Both the position numbers and the translations under genes were made by a program. From an uncultured Rothia sp. (lineage in GTDB: Bacteria; Actinomycetota; Actinomycetes; Actinomycetales; Micrococcaceae): a DNA stretch of 64,000 nt. The notes below the pieces were generated by a model. The model did no database searches. It was not told the DNA's origin and saw only the letters and a program-made list of their open reading frames with translations. Below are positions 17,714 to 27,429 of the stretch, piece by piece (positions within the stretch are counted from its first letter, which is position 1; every line of letters begins with the position of its first letter). The stretch spans positions 124,001-188,000 of the forward strand of contig CAMIIP010000003.1 of the NCBI GenBank assembly GCA_946222285.1, written 5' to 3'.

Positions 17714-17827
17714 TAAGTCCGATCCCTACCTTTCTCTATTAAAACCTACGCAATTCGTTATATTTAGAGTAGTCGCTAAATCGTCAACGACCGCCGATTC
17801 TCGTTTCTAGCTGAAAAGGTACCCAAT
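17714..17827. promoter_or_regulatory. Divergent moaA / modA promoter region
   Basis: 114 bases separate the two starts and must hold both promoters. Two similar 9-nt words, TCGTTATAT and TCGCTAAAT, lie as direct repeats about 21 nt apart in an AT-rich stretch; the first resembles one half of the E. coli ModE operator. Whether a molybdate sensor binds here is not known. Confidence 0.35.
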
Positions 17828-18643
17828 ATGGAAAATCATAGATTCCTTCGCCATTCGCTTCTTGCGGCAGGAGCTATTTCTACTATTGCCCTGGCAGGTT
17901 GCGGTGCAAATACCGGTACCGATTCTTCATCCTCTGCCTCCGAATCAACTAGTACAAGTAGCACAAGCGTAGAAGTATTCGCTGCCGCTTCACTCAATGC
18001 TGCCGGAGCAGATCTCGAAAAAGCCTATGAAGAAGCTAATCCTGGAGTAGACGTAACTTTCAATTTCGCAGGCTCTTCTAAGCTCGTTCAGCAGATGGAA
18101 CAGGGCGCCACCCCCGATATTCTGATCACTGCCGATCAGAAGACTATGGACAGCGCTCAGAAGACAGTTGAAGATCTCAAGGACGCTCAGACTCAGGTGA
18201 TTGCCACTAACCGCCTCGTTCTGGTGAGTGCTGAAGGTAACCCGGCCAATATCTCCAGCGTGAAAGATCTTTCCGCAGATAGCGTTACTACCGCCATCTG
18301 CGCCGTTGAAGTGCCCTGCGGAAACCTGGCCCATCAGGAACTAAAAAAACAGGATGTTGAACTCGGCAACGCCACCGAAGAAAAGAATGTCACCGATGTC
18401 TCCACAAAGGTCTCCAGTGGTGCTGTTGATGCCGGATTCATCTACTCAACCGATGCTGCCAGCATCAAGAAATCCCAAGACGTTAGCGTGATTGACCTGC
18501 CCGATTTGGAAAGTAACGTCTATCCCATGGCAGTAACCAAGAACGGCAGCGAAAATAGTGCAGCCTCAGATTTCGCAAGCTGGCTGGAGAGCGATGAAGC
18601 TCAGAAGATTCTTGCTAACTACGATTTTGGCGCCGCACAGTAA
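17828..18643 (+). CDS. modA: Molybdate ABC transporter substrate-binding lipoprotein ModA
   Basis: 271 residues with a lipoprotein signal peptide: basic start, hydrophobic core, and lipobox LAGC with the lipidated cysteine at 25. The mature part opens with EVFAAASLNAAGADLEKAY and NFAGSSKLVQQMEQGATPDILITAD, the standard ModA ligand-binding segments. It captures molybdate (or tungstate) outside the membrane for ModB. First gene of the rightward unit, whose later genes make the molybdenum cofactor. Confidence 0.93.
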   Translation: MENHRFLRHSLLAAGAISTIALAGCGANTGTDSSSSASESTSTSSTSVEVFAAASLNAAGADLEKAYEEANPGVDVTFNFAGSSKLVQQMEQGATPDILITADQKTMDSAQKTVEDLKDAQTQVIATNRLVLVSAEGNPANISSVKDLSADSVTTAICAVEVPCGNLAHQELKKQDVELGNATEEKNVTDVSTKVSSGAVDAGFIYSTDAASIKKSQDVSVIDLPDLESNVYPMAVTKNGSENSAASDFASWLESDEAQKILANYDFGAAQ

Positions 18644-18712
18644 ATTTTCAAAAAGAGTAGATTGGTGAGAAGAAACCAGTCAATAGAGCCCACCAACCAC
18701 CCACGGAGATCG

Positions 18713-19540
18713 ATGAAGAAGCAACCTGCCTTTCGCTCGGTTCCGTGGGTGTTTGCTGTGCCTGCCTCACTAGGAGTTTTTGCGATTATTGGTCCGCTGT
18801 TGGGACTGGCTTTTCATATTCCCTGGGCAGATACTTTGGAGCTTCTTACCCATGCGGAAGCGCTGAAATCGGCACAGCTCTCGGTCTGGACGGCGCTACT
18901 CTCCACTGCTATTTGCGGTATTTTAGGCATACCTCTCTCACTGATATTTACGCAAGTATTGAGTAGAACTCGCGCCCAAAAAATTAGCCTCGTACTCTAT
19001 GCTTTCATCTATACGCCGGTGATACTTTCGCCGGTCGTCTCCGGTTTAGCACTAACTTTTTTCTGGGGACGCAAGGGAGTACTGGGGCAGTGGCTCTATG
19101 AACTGGGGATCTCTATTCCCTTTACCCCTACTGCGGTGGTGCTTACCCAGATTTTTGTGGGGCTTCCCTTCTTTGTCGCGACGGCGGTTACTACCCTGCG
19201 GAGCGTGCCGGTGGAATTTGAAGAATTAGCACTGGTAGAAGGTGCAAGTCCTTGGGAAGTTACCTGCAAAGTTTTGCTTCCGCTTACAGCCCCTGGGCTG
19301 GGAACTGCCTTTCTCCTTGCTTTCGCTCGCGCTCTGGGCGAATACGGAGCGACGGTTACTTTTGCCGGGAATATCGCTGAAAAAACCCGCACCATACCCC
19401 TCAACATAGAGCTTATGCTCAGCTCCAACCTCATGCCAGAGGCACTGGGATCATCCCTGATGCTCATGAGTCTTTACCTGATTATTTTGGGAATAGCTCT
19501 ACTTCTCATAGCCCTGCAACGTCTCCGAGGTATCCGATGA
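18713..19540 (+). CDS. modB: Molybdate ABC transporter permease ModB
   Basis: Multi-pass permease with the EAA loop (EELALVEGASPWEVTCKVLLPL) that contacts the ATPase and the ARALGEYGATVTFAGN segment typical of ModB/CysT-type permeases. The ATG at 18713 follows GGAG; TTG 18662 or GTG 18665 would add 16-17 polar residues. The stop overlaps the next start by 4 nt (ATGA). No modC follows, although modABC is the usual order, so the energising ATPase must come from elsewhere. Confidence 0.88.
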   Translation: MKKQPAFRSVPWVFAVPASLGVFAIIGPLLGLAFHIPWADTLELLTHAEALKSAQLSVWTALLSTAICGILGIPLSLIFTQVLSRTRAQKISLVLYAFIYTPVILSPVVSGLALTFFWGRKGVLGQWLYELGISIPFTPTAVVLTQIFVGLPFFVATAVTTLRSVPVEFEELALVEGASPWEVTCKVLLPLTAPGLGTAFLLAFARALGEYGATVTFAGNIAEKTRTIPLNIELMLSSNLMPEALGSSLMLMSLYLIILGIALLLIALQRLRGIR

Positions 19541-20862
19541 TAGAAACTTTCTCTACCGCTCCTTCTTTTACTCCCCAGGCTTATTTCGATCTCGTCACAG
19601 AGCAGGTCGCTTCTCTCTCCGCCTGCGAACCCGAACCCCTTAATCTGGCAGATGCCCTGAACCGCTACCTCGCAGAAGACATTCTCGCCCCCGAAAATCA
19701 GCCGAGTTTTGCTAATTCCCAGATGGACGGCTATGCGCTAACCGCCACCGCCTGCGAGCGCCAGAACCGCGTTTTTAGAGTCGGCGCAGACATCGCGGCA
19801 GGTTTTAGCGCGGAGCATTTTGAGCTGAACGACGACGTAGCCTATCCCATCATGACCGGTGCCGCCGTACCGTCGGGACTCAGCGCCGTCGTGCCTGAAG
19901 AGAAATGCCAGCCGTTGGGAGAGAAAGAGGGGAACTTCGCCGCCGCAGAATCTAGAGTGCGGATTCCAGAGACGACGCCGGGACAGTTTGTTCGTCTGCC
20001 CGGGGAAGATATTTGCAGAGGCGCGAAACTGGCGCAGTCCGGGAAAAAAATTACGCCGGTTCTGCTGGGTGCGCTGTCAGCTCAGGGGATAACGCAGGTG
20101 AATGTGGAGACGCAGCTGCGGGTGCTGGTCGTTACCGGTGGCGATGAAATTAGTCAGGACCAAACGCCCTCCGCCGCTACTATCCGCGATGCAAACGGCC
20201 CTATGCTCCAAGCTCTCCTTGCAGAAGACGGTATTGCCACAGCACGAATTTCCATTAGCGATTCACCGGGCGAACTTATCGCGCGTCTAGAAGAAGGTAT
20301 GAATACTTTTTCTCCCCATCTGATTGTTTCATCGGGCGGAATCAGCCACGGAAAATTCGAAGTGGTAAAGAACGCTATAGCCGAACTTGAACGAGAGCAC
20401 CGCATACTTGAGGTGAAAAAAAGCTGGTTTGGTCATGTGAGTCAGCAACCGGGCGGTCCCCAGGGGATCATTACTTTGCAGAACCGAGATTCAAGGCAGG
20501 ACCTTCTCTGGTTAGCCTTTCCCGGTAACCCCGTGAGCACTCTGATTTCTTACCGGATCTTTCTCAAACCCCAGCTCAATCGCTCGTTGGTATGGTCAGA
20601 AAAACACTGGGGAGAACTAGCAAGTGCCGAAACCTTGCGGGGATTAGAGGCAAAAACTCAGTTTCGGCGTGCGGTAGTTAGCGTGCAGAAGGAAGAAGAC
20701 GGAAGTTCAAAATATCTCATCACCCCCGATGCCCAGACCGGCTCCCACCTACTGCACCGTGCCGCAGGGGCTAATGCGCTGGTAGAGATAGCCCCCGCTA
20801 CTACCTACACCAACGGTGATATTCTGCGCTGGTACCCTCTGACCTCATTTGACCGGATTTAG
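19537..20862 (+). CDS. moeA: Molybdopterin molybdenumtransferase MoeA (copy 2)
   Basis: 441-residue MoeA paralogue. Family blocks are visible: QPSFANSQMDGYALT, PIMTGAAVPSG, VVTGGDEIS, IVSSGGISHGKFEV and LWLAFPGNPVSTLISY. It overlaps modB by 4 nt and is followed 8 nt later by moaC, so it belongs to the rightward cofactor operon. It differs clearly from the copy at 14353-15561; two MoeA proteins are common in actinobacteria, and a split of roles is unproven. Confidence 0.9.
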   Translation: MIETFSTAPSFTPQAYFDLVTEQVASLSACEPEPLNLADALNRYLAEDILAPENQPSFANSQMDGYALTATACERQNRVFRVGADIAAGFSAEHFELNDDVAYPIMTGAAVPSGLSAVVPEEKCQPLGEKEGNFAAAESRVRIPETTPGQFVRLPGEDICRGAKLAQSGKKITPVLLGALSAQGITQVNVETQLRVLVVTGGDEISQDQTPSAATIRDANGPMLQALLAEDGIATARISISDSPGELIARLEEGMNTFSPHLIVSSGGISHGKFEVVKNAIAELEREHRILEVKKSWFGHVSQQPGGPQGIITLQNRDSRQDLLWLAFPGNPVSTLISYRIFLKPQLNRSLVWSEKHWGELASAETLRGLEAKTQFRRAVVSVQKEEDGSSKYLITPDAQTGSHLLHRAAGANALVEIAPATTYTNGDILRWYPLTSFDRI

Positions 20863-20870
20863 GAGTAAAA

Positions 20871-21362
20871 ATGACAGAATCCCCAAACCTCACCCACGTT
20901 CGAGAAGACGGCTCGGCGCACATGGTAGATGTCACAGAGAAAGCCGTGAGTATCCGTATCGCGCTCGCTGAGGCAACGGTACAAACACGCCCCGACGTTG
21001 TCGAAAAAATTTTTGACGCCGAGCTGCCCAAGGGCGATGCACTACCGGTTGCACGAGTTGCCGGCATCATGGGCGCTAAGCGCACACCGGAAATTATTCC
21101 GCTCTGCCATCCGTTGCCACTGGGTAAAATCACCCTTGACTTTGAACGACTAGAGAGCAGCGTGCGGATTGAAGCTTCAGTTAAAACTCGTGGAGTCACC
21201 GGGGTAGAGATGGAAGCTCTCACCGCTGTCTCTACAGCAGCTTTGACGGTTTTTGACATGATTAAAGCCGTGGATAAGTACGCGGTCATCACTAATATTC
21301 GGGTACTAGAAAAGTCTGGCGGAAAATCAGGGGACTGGACAGTAGCAGAGCAAGACCGATAG
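20871..21362 (+). CDS. moaC: Cyclic pyranopterin monophosphate synthase MoaC
   Basis: 163 residues. Works after MoaA to form cyclic pyranopterin monophosphate. Recognisable segments: NLTHVREDGSAHMVDV at the N-terminus, AGIMGAKRTPEIIPLCHPLP with the conserved LCHPLPL, and GVTGVEMEALTAVSTAALTVFDM. AGGAG precedes the ATG. Confidence 0.95.
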   Translation: MTESPNLTHVREDGSAHMVDVTEKAVSIRIALAEATVQTRPDVVEKIFDAELPKGDALPVARVAGIMGAKRTPEIIPLCHPLPLGKITLDFERLESSVRIEASVKTRGVTGVEMEALTAVSTAALTVFDMIKAVDKYAVITNIRVLEKSGGKSGDWTVAEQDR

Positions 21363-21391
21363 AAGATAGCAAAAAAGAGGGATGAGAAGAG

Positions 21392-21898
21392 ATGAGCAAA
21401 GATCAGTATCAGATGCCTGAAAACCGCACCGCACTAGTGATTGTAGCGTCCACCCGCGCAGCGGCTGGGATCTACGAAGACCGCTCCGGACCCATTGCCG
21501 TGGATTGGCTACGCAAGCAAGGCTTTAAGACTCCCGATGCTACGGTAGTGACCGATGCTGAGATAGTAGAGCATTTCGATCGCATCGTTGCTGAAGGAAA
21601 CCTACCCACTCTCATTTTGCTTTCTGGAGGCACCGGGCTGAATACCGATGATCAGACGGTTGAGGCGGTACAACCTCACCTGGATAAAGAAGTTCCTGGC
21701 ATTATGCACGCCTTCTGGCAAAAAGGGCTGGAAAGTACTCCTGCCGCCGTGCTGAGCAGGGGAGTAGCGGGCGTGATCGGTCGAACGTTTGTGATGACGC
21801 TGCCTGGCTCCCGCGGAGGAGTTAAAGACGGTTGTGCTGTACTAGAGCCAATCATTTCTCATATCTGCCGACAACTTGAGGACTACCATGACCACTAA
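21392..21898 (+). CDS. mog: Molybdopterin adenylyltransferase MogA/MoaB
   Basis: 168-residue MogA/MoaB-type protein that adenylylates molybdopterin before MoeA inserts molybdate. Family segments: ALVIVASTRAAAGIYEDRSG, ILLSGGTGLNTDD (the nucleotide/molybdopterin loop) and TLPGSRGGVKDG. AGAAGAG precedes the ATG. The 3' end overlaps the start of moaE by 11 nt. Confidence 0.9.
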   Translation: MSKDQYQMPENRTALVIVASTRAAAGIYEDRSGPIAVDWLRKQGFKTPDATVVTDAEIVEHFDRIVAEGNLPTLILLSGGTGLNTDDQTVEAVQPHLDKEVPGIMHAFWQKGLESTPAAVLSRGVAGVIGRTFVMTLPGSRGGVKDGCAVLEPIISHICRQLEDYHDH

Positions 21899-22382
21899 TC
21901 ATTCAGGCTCCATCGAGGGTTCCCTAGAACCCCGCCAGTCGCTGGTTTTACACACCGATATTACGGAAGACCCGTTGGAGCCCTTGCTCGCTCAGGCTAA
22001 AGCCCGCGTCATGACAGAGAAGATGGGCGCGCTGGTTATTTTTGACGGAATTGTACGCAACCACGATCACGACGCGGCGGTTGCCGGACTTTCCTACACC
22101 GCCCATCCGCAAGCCAAAGAACTGATCGCTCAAACCGTTCAGAGCGTTGCCGAAAGCATCGCCGGGGTTCGGCTCTGGGCTGTTCACCGCGTCGGTCCTT
22201 TAAAAATCGGCGAATCTGCGCTGACCGTTATTGCTGCCGCTGCCCACCGGGGCCAGGCGTTTAGCGCCGCGCAAGCTGCCGCAGACCGCATCAAGGCAGA
22301 AGTCCCCATCTGGAAAGAGCAAGAACTAACCGATGGCTCCATCGAATGGGTGGGAATCGATACCACCCCGCCTGCTAGCTAA
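21888..22382 (+). CDS. moaE: Molybdopterin synthase large subunit MoaE
   Basis: 164 residues from the ATG at 21888 (GAGG 7 nt ahead), with a further in-frame TTG at 21876. MoaE converts cyclic pyranopterin monophosphate to molybdopterin using MoaD thiocarboxylate. Seen: GALVIFDGIVRNHDHD, VHRVGPLKIGE, AAAHRGQAFSA and VPIWKEQ, which carries the catalytic lysine. The partner moaD lies in the opposite unit. Confidence 0.92.
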   Translation: MTTNHSGSIEGSLEPRQSLVLHTDITEDPLEPLLAQAKARVMTEKMGALVIFDGIVRNHDHDAAVAGLSYTAHPQAKELIAQTVQSVAESIAGVRLWAVHRVGPLKIGESALTVIAAAAHRGQAFSAAQAAADRIKAEVPIWKEQELTDGSIEWVGIDTTPPAS

Positions 22383-22398
22383 CCCCGAAAGCCTACCT

Positions 22399-23577
22399 AT
22401 GCCTGAGACCTTTTCATCCGCAGAATACTCACTGTACGGCCGACAAATGATTCTGCCCGAGCTGGGAATGGCAGGGCAAGAAAGGCTGAAAAGCTCTCAC
22501 GCAATAGTAATTGGAGCTGGCGGTCTGGGTGCCCCTGCCCTGCTTTATCTGGCAGGAGCCGGTGTCGGCACTATCACGGTAATTGATGACGACGAGGTAG
22601 AAATCTCCAATCTCCACCGGCAGGTGATTCATACCTACTCGCGGGTCGGAAATTCTAAAGCGGGCTCTGCCGCGGATACCCTGCGCTCGCTTAATCCCTT
22701 CATCGAGGTTCGCACCGTTCGAGAGAGACTGAGTACCAAAAATGCTGACATACTTTTCTCGACCGCCGATGTGGTGCTTGACGGTAGCGATAATTTCGAG
22801 ACGCGTTATATAGCGTCTGCAGCCTGTGCGCGTGCGGGAATTGCCCATGTCTGGGCGGCTATTCTAGGTTTTGACGCGCAAATGAGCGTTTTCTTCTCCG
22901 GACACGGGCCGATTTACGAAGATCTCTATCCTTTTCAGCCGGCGCCCGGAACGGTTCCCACCTGTTCTACAGAGGGAGTGATGGGTGCGCTTGCGGGCGT
23001 AGTAGGCACCTCAATGGCGATGGAAGCCCTCAAAATTCTGGCGGGAATTGGAAAGCCTCTTATCGGCGAGGTGGGCTATTACTCGGGCTTGGAGGGGCGA
23101 TGGGAGTATATTCCACTGCGTGCACAGCTCGGAGAGACTTTTTCTGCTTCAGGGGAAAAGCCTGAGGCGGCTAAAGGTAAAAATGAGTCTAAGTTAATAA
23201 ACGGTCATAATCGAAGTGAATCTTTCGTATCGACCGATACCGAGCAGATTAAGCAACTGAATTGGGAAGAATTTGTGACTCTTCAAAAGAGTCACAATGC
23301 ACTACTTATCGATGTGAGAGAGCCTGCTGAGTATCTGGCTCTCAAGGTTCCCGGTGCCCTTAGTCTACCCTTCACCTCTCTTGCAAAAATGCAGGAAACG
23401 GGAGAGCTAAAAGACTATATTTCCGCGGAACTTGGCGATTTTCAAACCCCTCTTGCCTTCTACTGCACAGGTGGTCCACGAGCCAGCGAGGCAGCTCAAA
23501 TTTTCGCCACCTGCGGTGTCAGGGAAGTCTTCGACGTGCGGGGCGGAATAGCCCAATGGTTGAATCGTAAAATATAG
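22399..23577 (+). CDS. moeZ: MoeZ-type adenylyltransferase/sulfurtransferase (ThiF/MoeB domain plus rhodanese)
   Basis: 392 residues in two domains. Residues 1 to about 245 are an E1-like ThiF/MoeB fold with nucleotide loop GAGGLGAP (39-46) and DGSDNFETRY; the linker is polar. Residues about 290-392 are a rhodanese domain (LIDVREPAEYL) with the active-site cysteine in FYCTGGPRAS at about 356. It activates MoaD and similar proteins as adenylates and loads sulfur. The zinc CxxC pairs of E. coli MoeB are replaced by the YEDLYP segment typical of actinobacterial MoeZ. ATG at 22399 chosen over an upstream start that overlaps moaE. Confidence 0.9.
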   Translation: MPETFSSAEYSLYGRQMILPELGMAGQERLKSSHAIVIGAGGLGAPALLYLAGAGVGTITVIDDDEVEISNLHRQVIHTYSRVGNSKAGSAADTLRSLNPFIEVRTVRERLSTKNADILFSTADVVLDGSDNFETRYIASAACARAGIAHVWAAILGFDAQMSVFFSGHGPIYEDLYPFQPAPGTVPTCSTEGVMGALAGVVGTSMAMEALKILAGIGKPLIGEVGYYSGLEGRWEYIPLRAQLGETFSASGEKPEAAKGKNESKLINGHNRSESFVSTDTEQIKQLNWEEFVTLQKSHNALLIDVREPAEYLALKVPGALSLPFTSLAKMQETGELKDYISAELGDFQTPLAFYCTGGPRASEAAQIFATCGVREVFDVRGGIAQWLNRKI

Positions 23578-23673
23578 TGAGCCAAAGCAAAAAATAGTTT
23601 AAAAAGGAAGTATTAATTAGAGCAAATTTTTATTTGGTATTTTTTATACGCATTATTTCGTAAAGTCATTGAT

Positions 23674-26600
23674 ATGACTGAGACAACTGCATCAAAGGGA
23701 TACAAAACCGCTGAATCGGCCCGGCTCGATGGTCCTTTTTCAGAGCAACTCTTAAAATTCGGCAAGTTCTTTTCTAAATGGGACGAAACGGATGACGGTC
23801 GCGCCGTCTTTCGCGAAGGCGGACGCCGTGGCGACGTCTTCTACCGCGACCGCTGGAGCTACGATAAGGTAGTTCGCTCCACCCACGGCGTCAACTGTAC
23901 CGGTTCCTGTTCCTGGCAGGTTTTCGTTAAAGACGGTGTGATTACCTGGGAGGCTCAGGCTACCGACTACCCCACGGTTGGCCCCGACCGACCCGAATAT
24001 GAACCGCGCGGTTGCCCCCGAGGCGCTTCTTTCTCTTGGTACACCTATTCGCCTTCACGCGTGAAGTACCCCTATATCCGTGGTCCTCTCTTGGAGATGT
24101 TCCGCGAAGCTAAAGCTATCCACCGGGGCGACCCCGTTCTTGCTTGGAAGTCCATTGTCTCTGACCCCGCTAAACGCGAGCGCTATGTCAAAGCCCGTGG
24201 CAAGGGGGGCCTGGTGCGAGGCACCTGGACCGAAGCCCTAGAAATGGTGGCAGCAGCGCAGATTCACACTATCTCCGAATACGGTCCCGACCGCAACATC
24301 GGCTTCTCACCTATTCCTGCAAAGTCAATGGCCTCTCATGCTTCGGGTGCTCGCTATATTGAGCTACTGGGCGGGGTCATGACCTCCTTCTACGATTGGT
24401 ACGCTGATCTTCCCGTTGCTTCGCCCCAGGTCTTTGGGGATCAGACCGATGTGCGTGAGTCGGGGGATTGGTGGGATGCTACCTACCTGATGATGTGGGG
24501 CTCGAACATTCCGGTAACCCGTACTCCCGATGCTCACTGGGTGGCGGAGGTTCGTTATCGCGGTACCAAGGTGGTTTCGGTATCACCGGACTACGCTGAT
24601 AACACCAAGTTTGCCGATGAGTGGCTACCTGCACAGCCAGGAACCGACGCTGCATTGGCTATGGCTATGGGGCACGTAATTCTCAAGGAAAACTTTGTGG
24701 ATCAGCGGATGGAATTCTTTGAGGATTACACCACGCAATTCACCGATTTCCCCTTCCTGGTGCGCTTGGAAACCCGTGAAGATGGAACCAAGGTTCCCCA
24801 TAAGTTTGTGAAGGCATCAGATCTTGCCCAGGGCACAAACATGGCCGATCCTGATTTTAAGACGGCGCTGATCGACCGGGAAAGTGGCGAGGCTATTGTT
24901 CCTAACGGCACCCTAGGCCATCGCTACAACAAAGAAGATATGGGCAAGTGGAACCTTGATCTCGAAGGTGTGAAACCCGCCCTGTCGGTGGCTGATATTC
25001 CCGGTGGCGCTACCGGTGTTGCTGAAGTTAAGATGCCTGCTTTTGATACTCCTAACGGCTCCGGCCACGTGGTTTCTCGCGGCGTCCCCACCGTTGACGT
25101 AGAGAGTATGGAAGTTTGCACTGTCTTTGATTTGATTTTGGCTCAGTACGGCGTTGCCCGCCCGGGTCTGAACCTGCCTGGCGATTCTGCCAAGGACTTT
25201 GAGGATGTTCAGATTCAGTACACTCCTGCCTGGCAGGAGGAAATTACCTCGGTTCCCGCTGAAGCTGTTATTCGGGTTGCTCGTGAGTTCGCCAAGAACT
25301 CCATTGATTCCGGTGGTCGTTCCATGATTATTATGGGTGCCGGTATCTGCCAGTGGTATCACGGCGATGCCACCTACCGAGCCATTTTGGCTCTGCTACA
25401 GATGTGCGGTTGTGAAGGACGCAATGGCGGCGGCTGGGCACACTATGTTGGTCAGGAAAAGGCTCGCCCCATTACCGGCTGGGCTCATATGGCTAATGCT
25501 TTGGACTGGGTTCGCCCACCCCGCACCCAGGCAGGCACGTCCTTCTGGTACATGCACACCGATCAGTGGCGTCAAGATGGCTACTCCACCGACTCCTTAC
25601 AGTCTCCTCTAGCTAAGGGCGAGTTGAAAGGCGTACATACTGCTGACATCGTAGCTCGCACCGCTCGTATGGGTTGGATGCCTATGTATCCGCAGTTCAA
25701 TGAGAACTCGACTACTTTGGCGCAAGAGGCCGAGCAGGCGATGAAGGACGGACGCGCGGAGACACCCGCTGCCTACGTTGCAGAGCGGCTGAATAGTGGG
25801 GATTTGCAGTTCTCGGTGGAAGATATTGATAACCCGGTTAACTGGCCTCGCACTCTCATGCTTTGGCGCAATAACCTGTTGGGTTCGTCAGCAAAGGGCG
25901 AAGAGTACTTCCTCAAACATCTACTGGGAACTCACAACTCGGTTATGGGCAAAGACACTGTAGAGAGCAAGCCTCGCGAGGTCAAGTGGTATGACGAAGC
26001 TCCTCAGGGCAAGCTGGATCTGCTGGTGACTGCTGACTTCCGTATGACCTCCTCTACCCTGTCTTCAGACATCGTATTCCCCGCTGCCACCTGGTACGAG
26101 AAATTCGATATTTCTTCAACCGATATGCACCCCTACATCCATGCCTTTACTCCGGCAATTGATCCGCCCTGGGAGACCAAGACCGACCACCAGATTTTCA
26201 AAGAACTGGCCTGGGTCTTCTCGCAGCTAGCCAAGAAGCATCTGCCGGCGCAGAAGGATATTGTTTCTGTTCCCCTACAGCACGATACGCCGGGGCAGAT
26301 TGCTCAGCCCGGCGGTCACTCTTGCGACTGGAAGAACGAAGGTAAGAAGGGCGTGCCCGGTAAAAATATGCCCATCTTTGCCATGGTCGAACGTGACTAC
26401 CCGGCGCTGTACGAGATGTACACCTCGGTCGGTCCCTTGCTCTCCACTTTGGGTACAACGACCAAAGCAATTACCGTTGATGTCAATGACGAGCTGGCAA
26501 AGCTCGCTGAAGAAAACGGCGTGATGAACTCGGGCAAGGGAGCAGGTCGCCCTGCGATAGATACCGATTCTAAGCTCTGCGATACCATTTTGGCGCTCTC

Positions 26601-27429
26601 GGGAACTTCTAACGGTCCCGTGGCTATCAAGGGCTTCAAGGAGCTAGAGAAGCGTGTGGGTAAGAAGTTCGTGCACCTGGCAGAAGGTAACGAAGAAAAG
26701 CGGATTACCTTCAAAGATACGCAGGATAGGCCCTGCCCCGTCTTTACCTCACCGGAGTGGTCGGGTTCTGAGACCGGCGGACGCCGCTATGCGCCCTTTA
26801 CTCTCAATACCGAGCAGCTCAAGCCCTTCCATACCCTGACCGGTCGTATGCACTTCTTCTTGGATCATGACTGGATGAGCGAGATGGGAGAGCAAATGCC
26901 CACCTATCGCCCACCCCTGGACATGAACCAGCTCTTCAACCAGCCCAAGCTGGGGGAACAGCAGGATGAAGTCACCATCGCCGTGCGCTACATGACCCCG
27001 CACAACAAGTGGTCCATTCACTCCTCCTACCACGACAATCTCTACATGCTGGCGCTCTCTCGCGGTGGCTCCCACGCCTGGCTCAGTCCAGACGACGCCG
27101 CAAAGATTGGCGTGAAAGATAATGACTGGATTGAGTGCGTGAACGATAACGGCGTATTCGTTGGACGCGCGGTGGTTTCTCACCGTTTGCCCACCGGCGT
27201 CGTCTACGTCCACCACGCCCAAGAACGTCTGGTTGATATTCCTAAATCAGAAGCCACCGGCAAACGCGGAGGTATTCACAACTCCGTCACCCGTATCTTG
27301 GTCAAGCCCACTCATCTCATCGGCGGATACGCCCACCAGGCATACGCATTCAACTATCTCGGTCCTACCGGTAACCAGCGAGATATCGTTTCGGTTATCC
27401 GCCGCCGCAAGCAGGAGATCACCTACTAA
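23674..27429 (+). CDS. narG: Respiratory nitrate reductase alpha subunit NarG
   Basis: 1251-residue catalytic subunit that reduces nitrate to nitrite with a bis-MGD molybdenum cofactor on the cytoplasmic side of the membrane. The N-terminal His-Cys3 motif for the FS0 [4Fe-4S] cluster begins HGVNCTGSC (His 71, Cys 75, Cys 79). The long molybdopterin oxidoreductase and C-terminal dinucleotide-binding domains are complete, with HQAYAFNYLGPTGNQRD near the end. Overlaps narH by 1 nt (TAATG). The 96-nt upstream gap is very AT-rich and holds the promoter; no clear FNR palindrome is seen. Confidence 0.97.
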   Translation: MTETTASKGYKTAESARLDGPFSEQLLKFGKFFSKWDETDDGRAVFREGGRRGDVFYRDRWSYDKVVRSTHGVNCTGSCSWQVFVKDGVITWEAQATDYPTVGPDRPEYEPRGCPRGASFSWYTYSPSRVKYPYIRGPLLEMFREAKAIHRGDPVLAWKSIVSDPAKRERYVKARGKGGLVRGTWTEALEMVAAAQIHTISEYGPDRNIGFSPIPAKSMASHASGARYIELLGGVMTSFYDWYADLPVASPQVFGDQTDVRESGDWWDATYLMMWGSNIPVTRTPDAHWVAEVRYRGTKVVSVSPDYADNTKFADEWLPAQPGTDAALAMAMGHVILKENFVDQRMEFFEDYTTQFTDFPFLVRLETREDGTKVPHKFVKASDLAQGTNMADPDFKTALIDRESGEAIVPNGTLGHRYNKEDMGKWNLDLEGVKPALSVADIPGGATGVAEVKMPAFDTPNGSGHVVSRGVPTVDVESMEVCTVFDLILAQYGVARPGLNLPGDSAKDFEDVQIQYTPAWQEEITSVPAEAVIRVAREFAKNSIDSGGRSMIIMGAGICQWYHGDATYRAILALLQMCGCEGRNGGGWAHYVGQEKARPITGWAHMANALDWVRPPRTQAGTSFWYMHTDQWRQDGYSTDSLQSPLAKGELKGVHTADIVARTARMGWMPMYPQFNENSTTLAQEAEQAMKDGRAETPAAYVAERLNSGDLQFSVEDIDNPVNWPRTLMLWRNNLLGSSAKGEEYFLKHLLGTHNSVMGKDTVESKPREVKWYDEAPQGKLDLLVTADFRMTSSTLSSDIVFPAATWYEKFDISSTDMHPYIHAFTPAIDPPWETKTDHQIFKELAWVFSQLAKKHLPAQKDIVSVPLQHDTPGQIAQPGGHSCDWKNEGKKGVPGKNMPIFAMVERDYPALYEMYTSVGPLLSTLGTTTKAITVDVNDELAKLAEENGVMNSGKGAGRPAIDTDSKLCDTILALSGTSNGPVAIKGFKELEKRVGKKFVHLAEGNEEKRITFKDTQDRPCPVFTSPEWSGSETGGRRYAPFTLNTEQLKPFHTLTGRMHFFLDHDWMSEMGEQMPTYRPPLDMNQLFNQPKLGEQQDEVTIAVRYMTPHNKWSIHSSYHDNLYMLALSRGGSHAWLSPDDAAKIGVKDNDWIECVNDNGVFVGRAVVSHRLPTGVVYVHHAQERLVDIPKSEATGKRGGIHNSVTRILVKPTHLIGGYAHQAYAFNYLGPTGNQRDIVSVIRRRKQEITY

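Noticed and set aside
23578..23673. FNR/CRP-type operator before narG
   Set aside because: The region is AT-rich but shows no TTGAT-N4-ATCAA or TGTGA-type palindrome.
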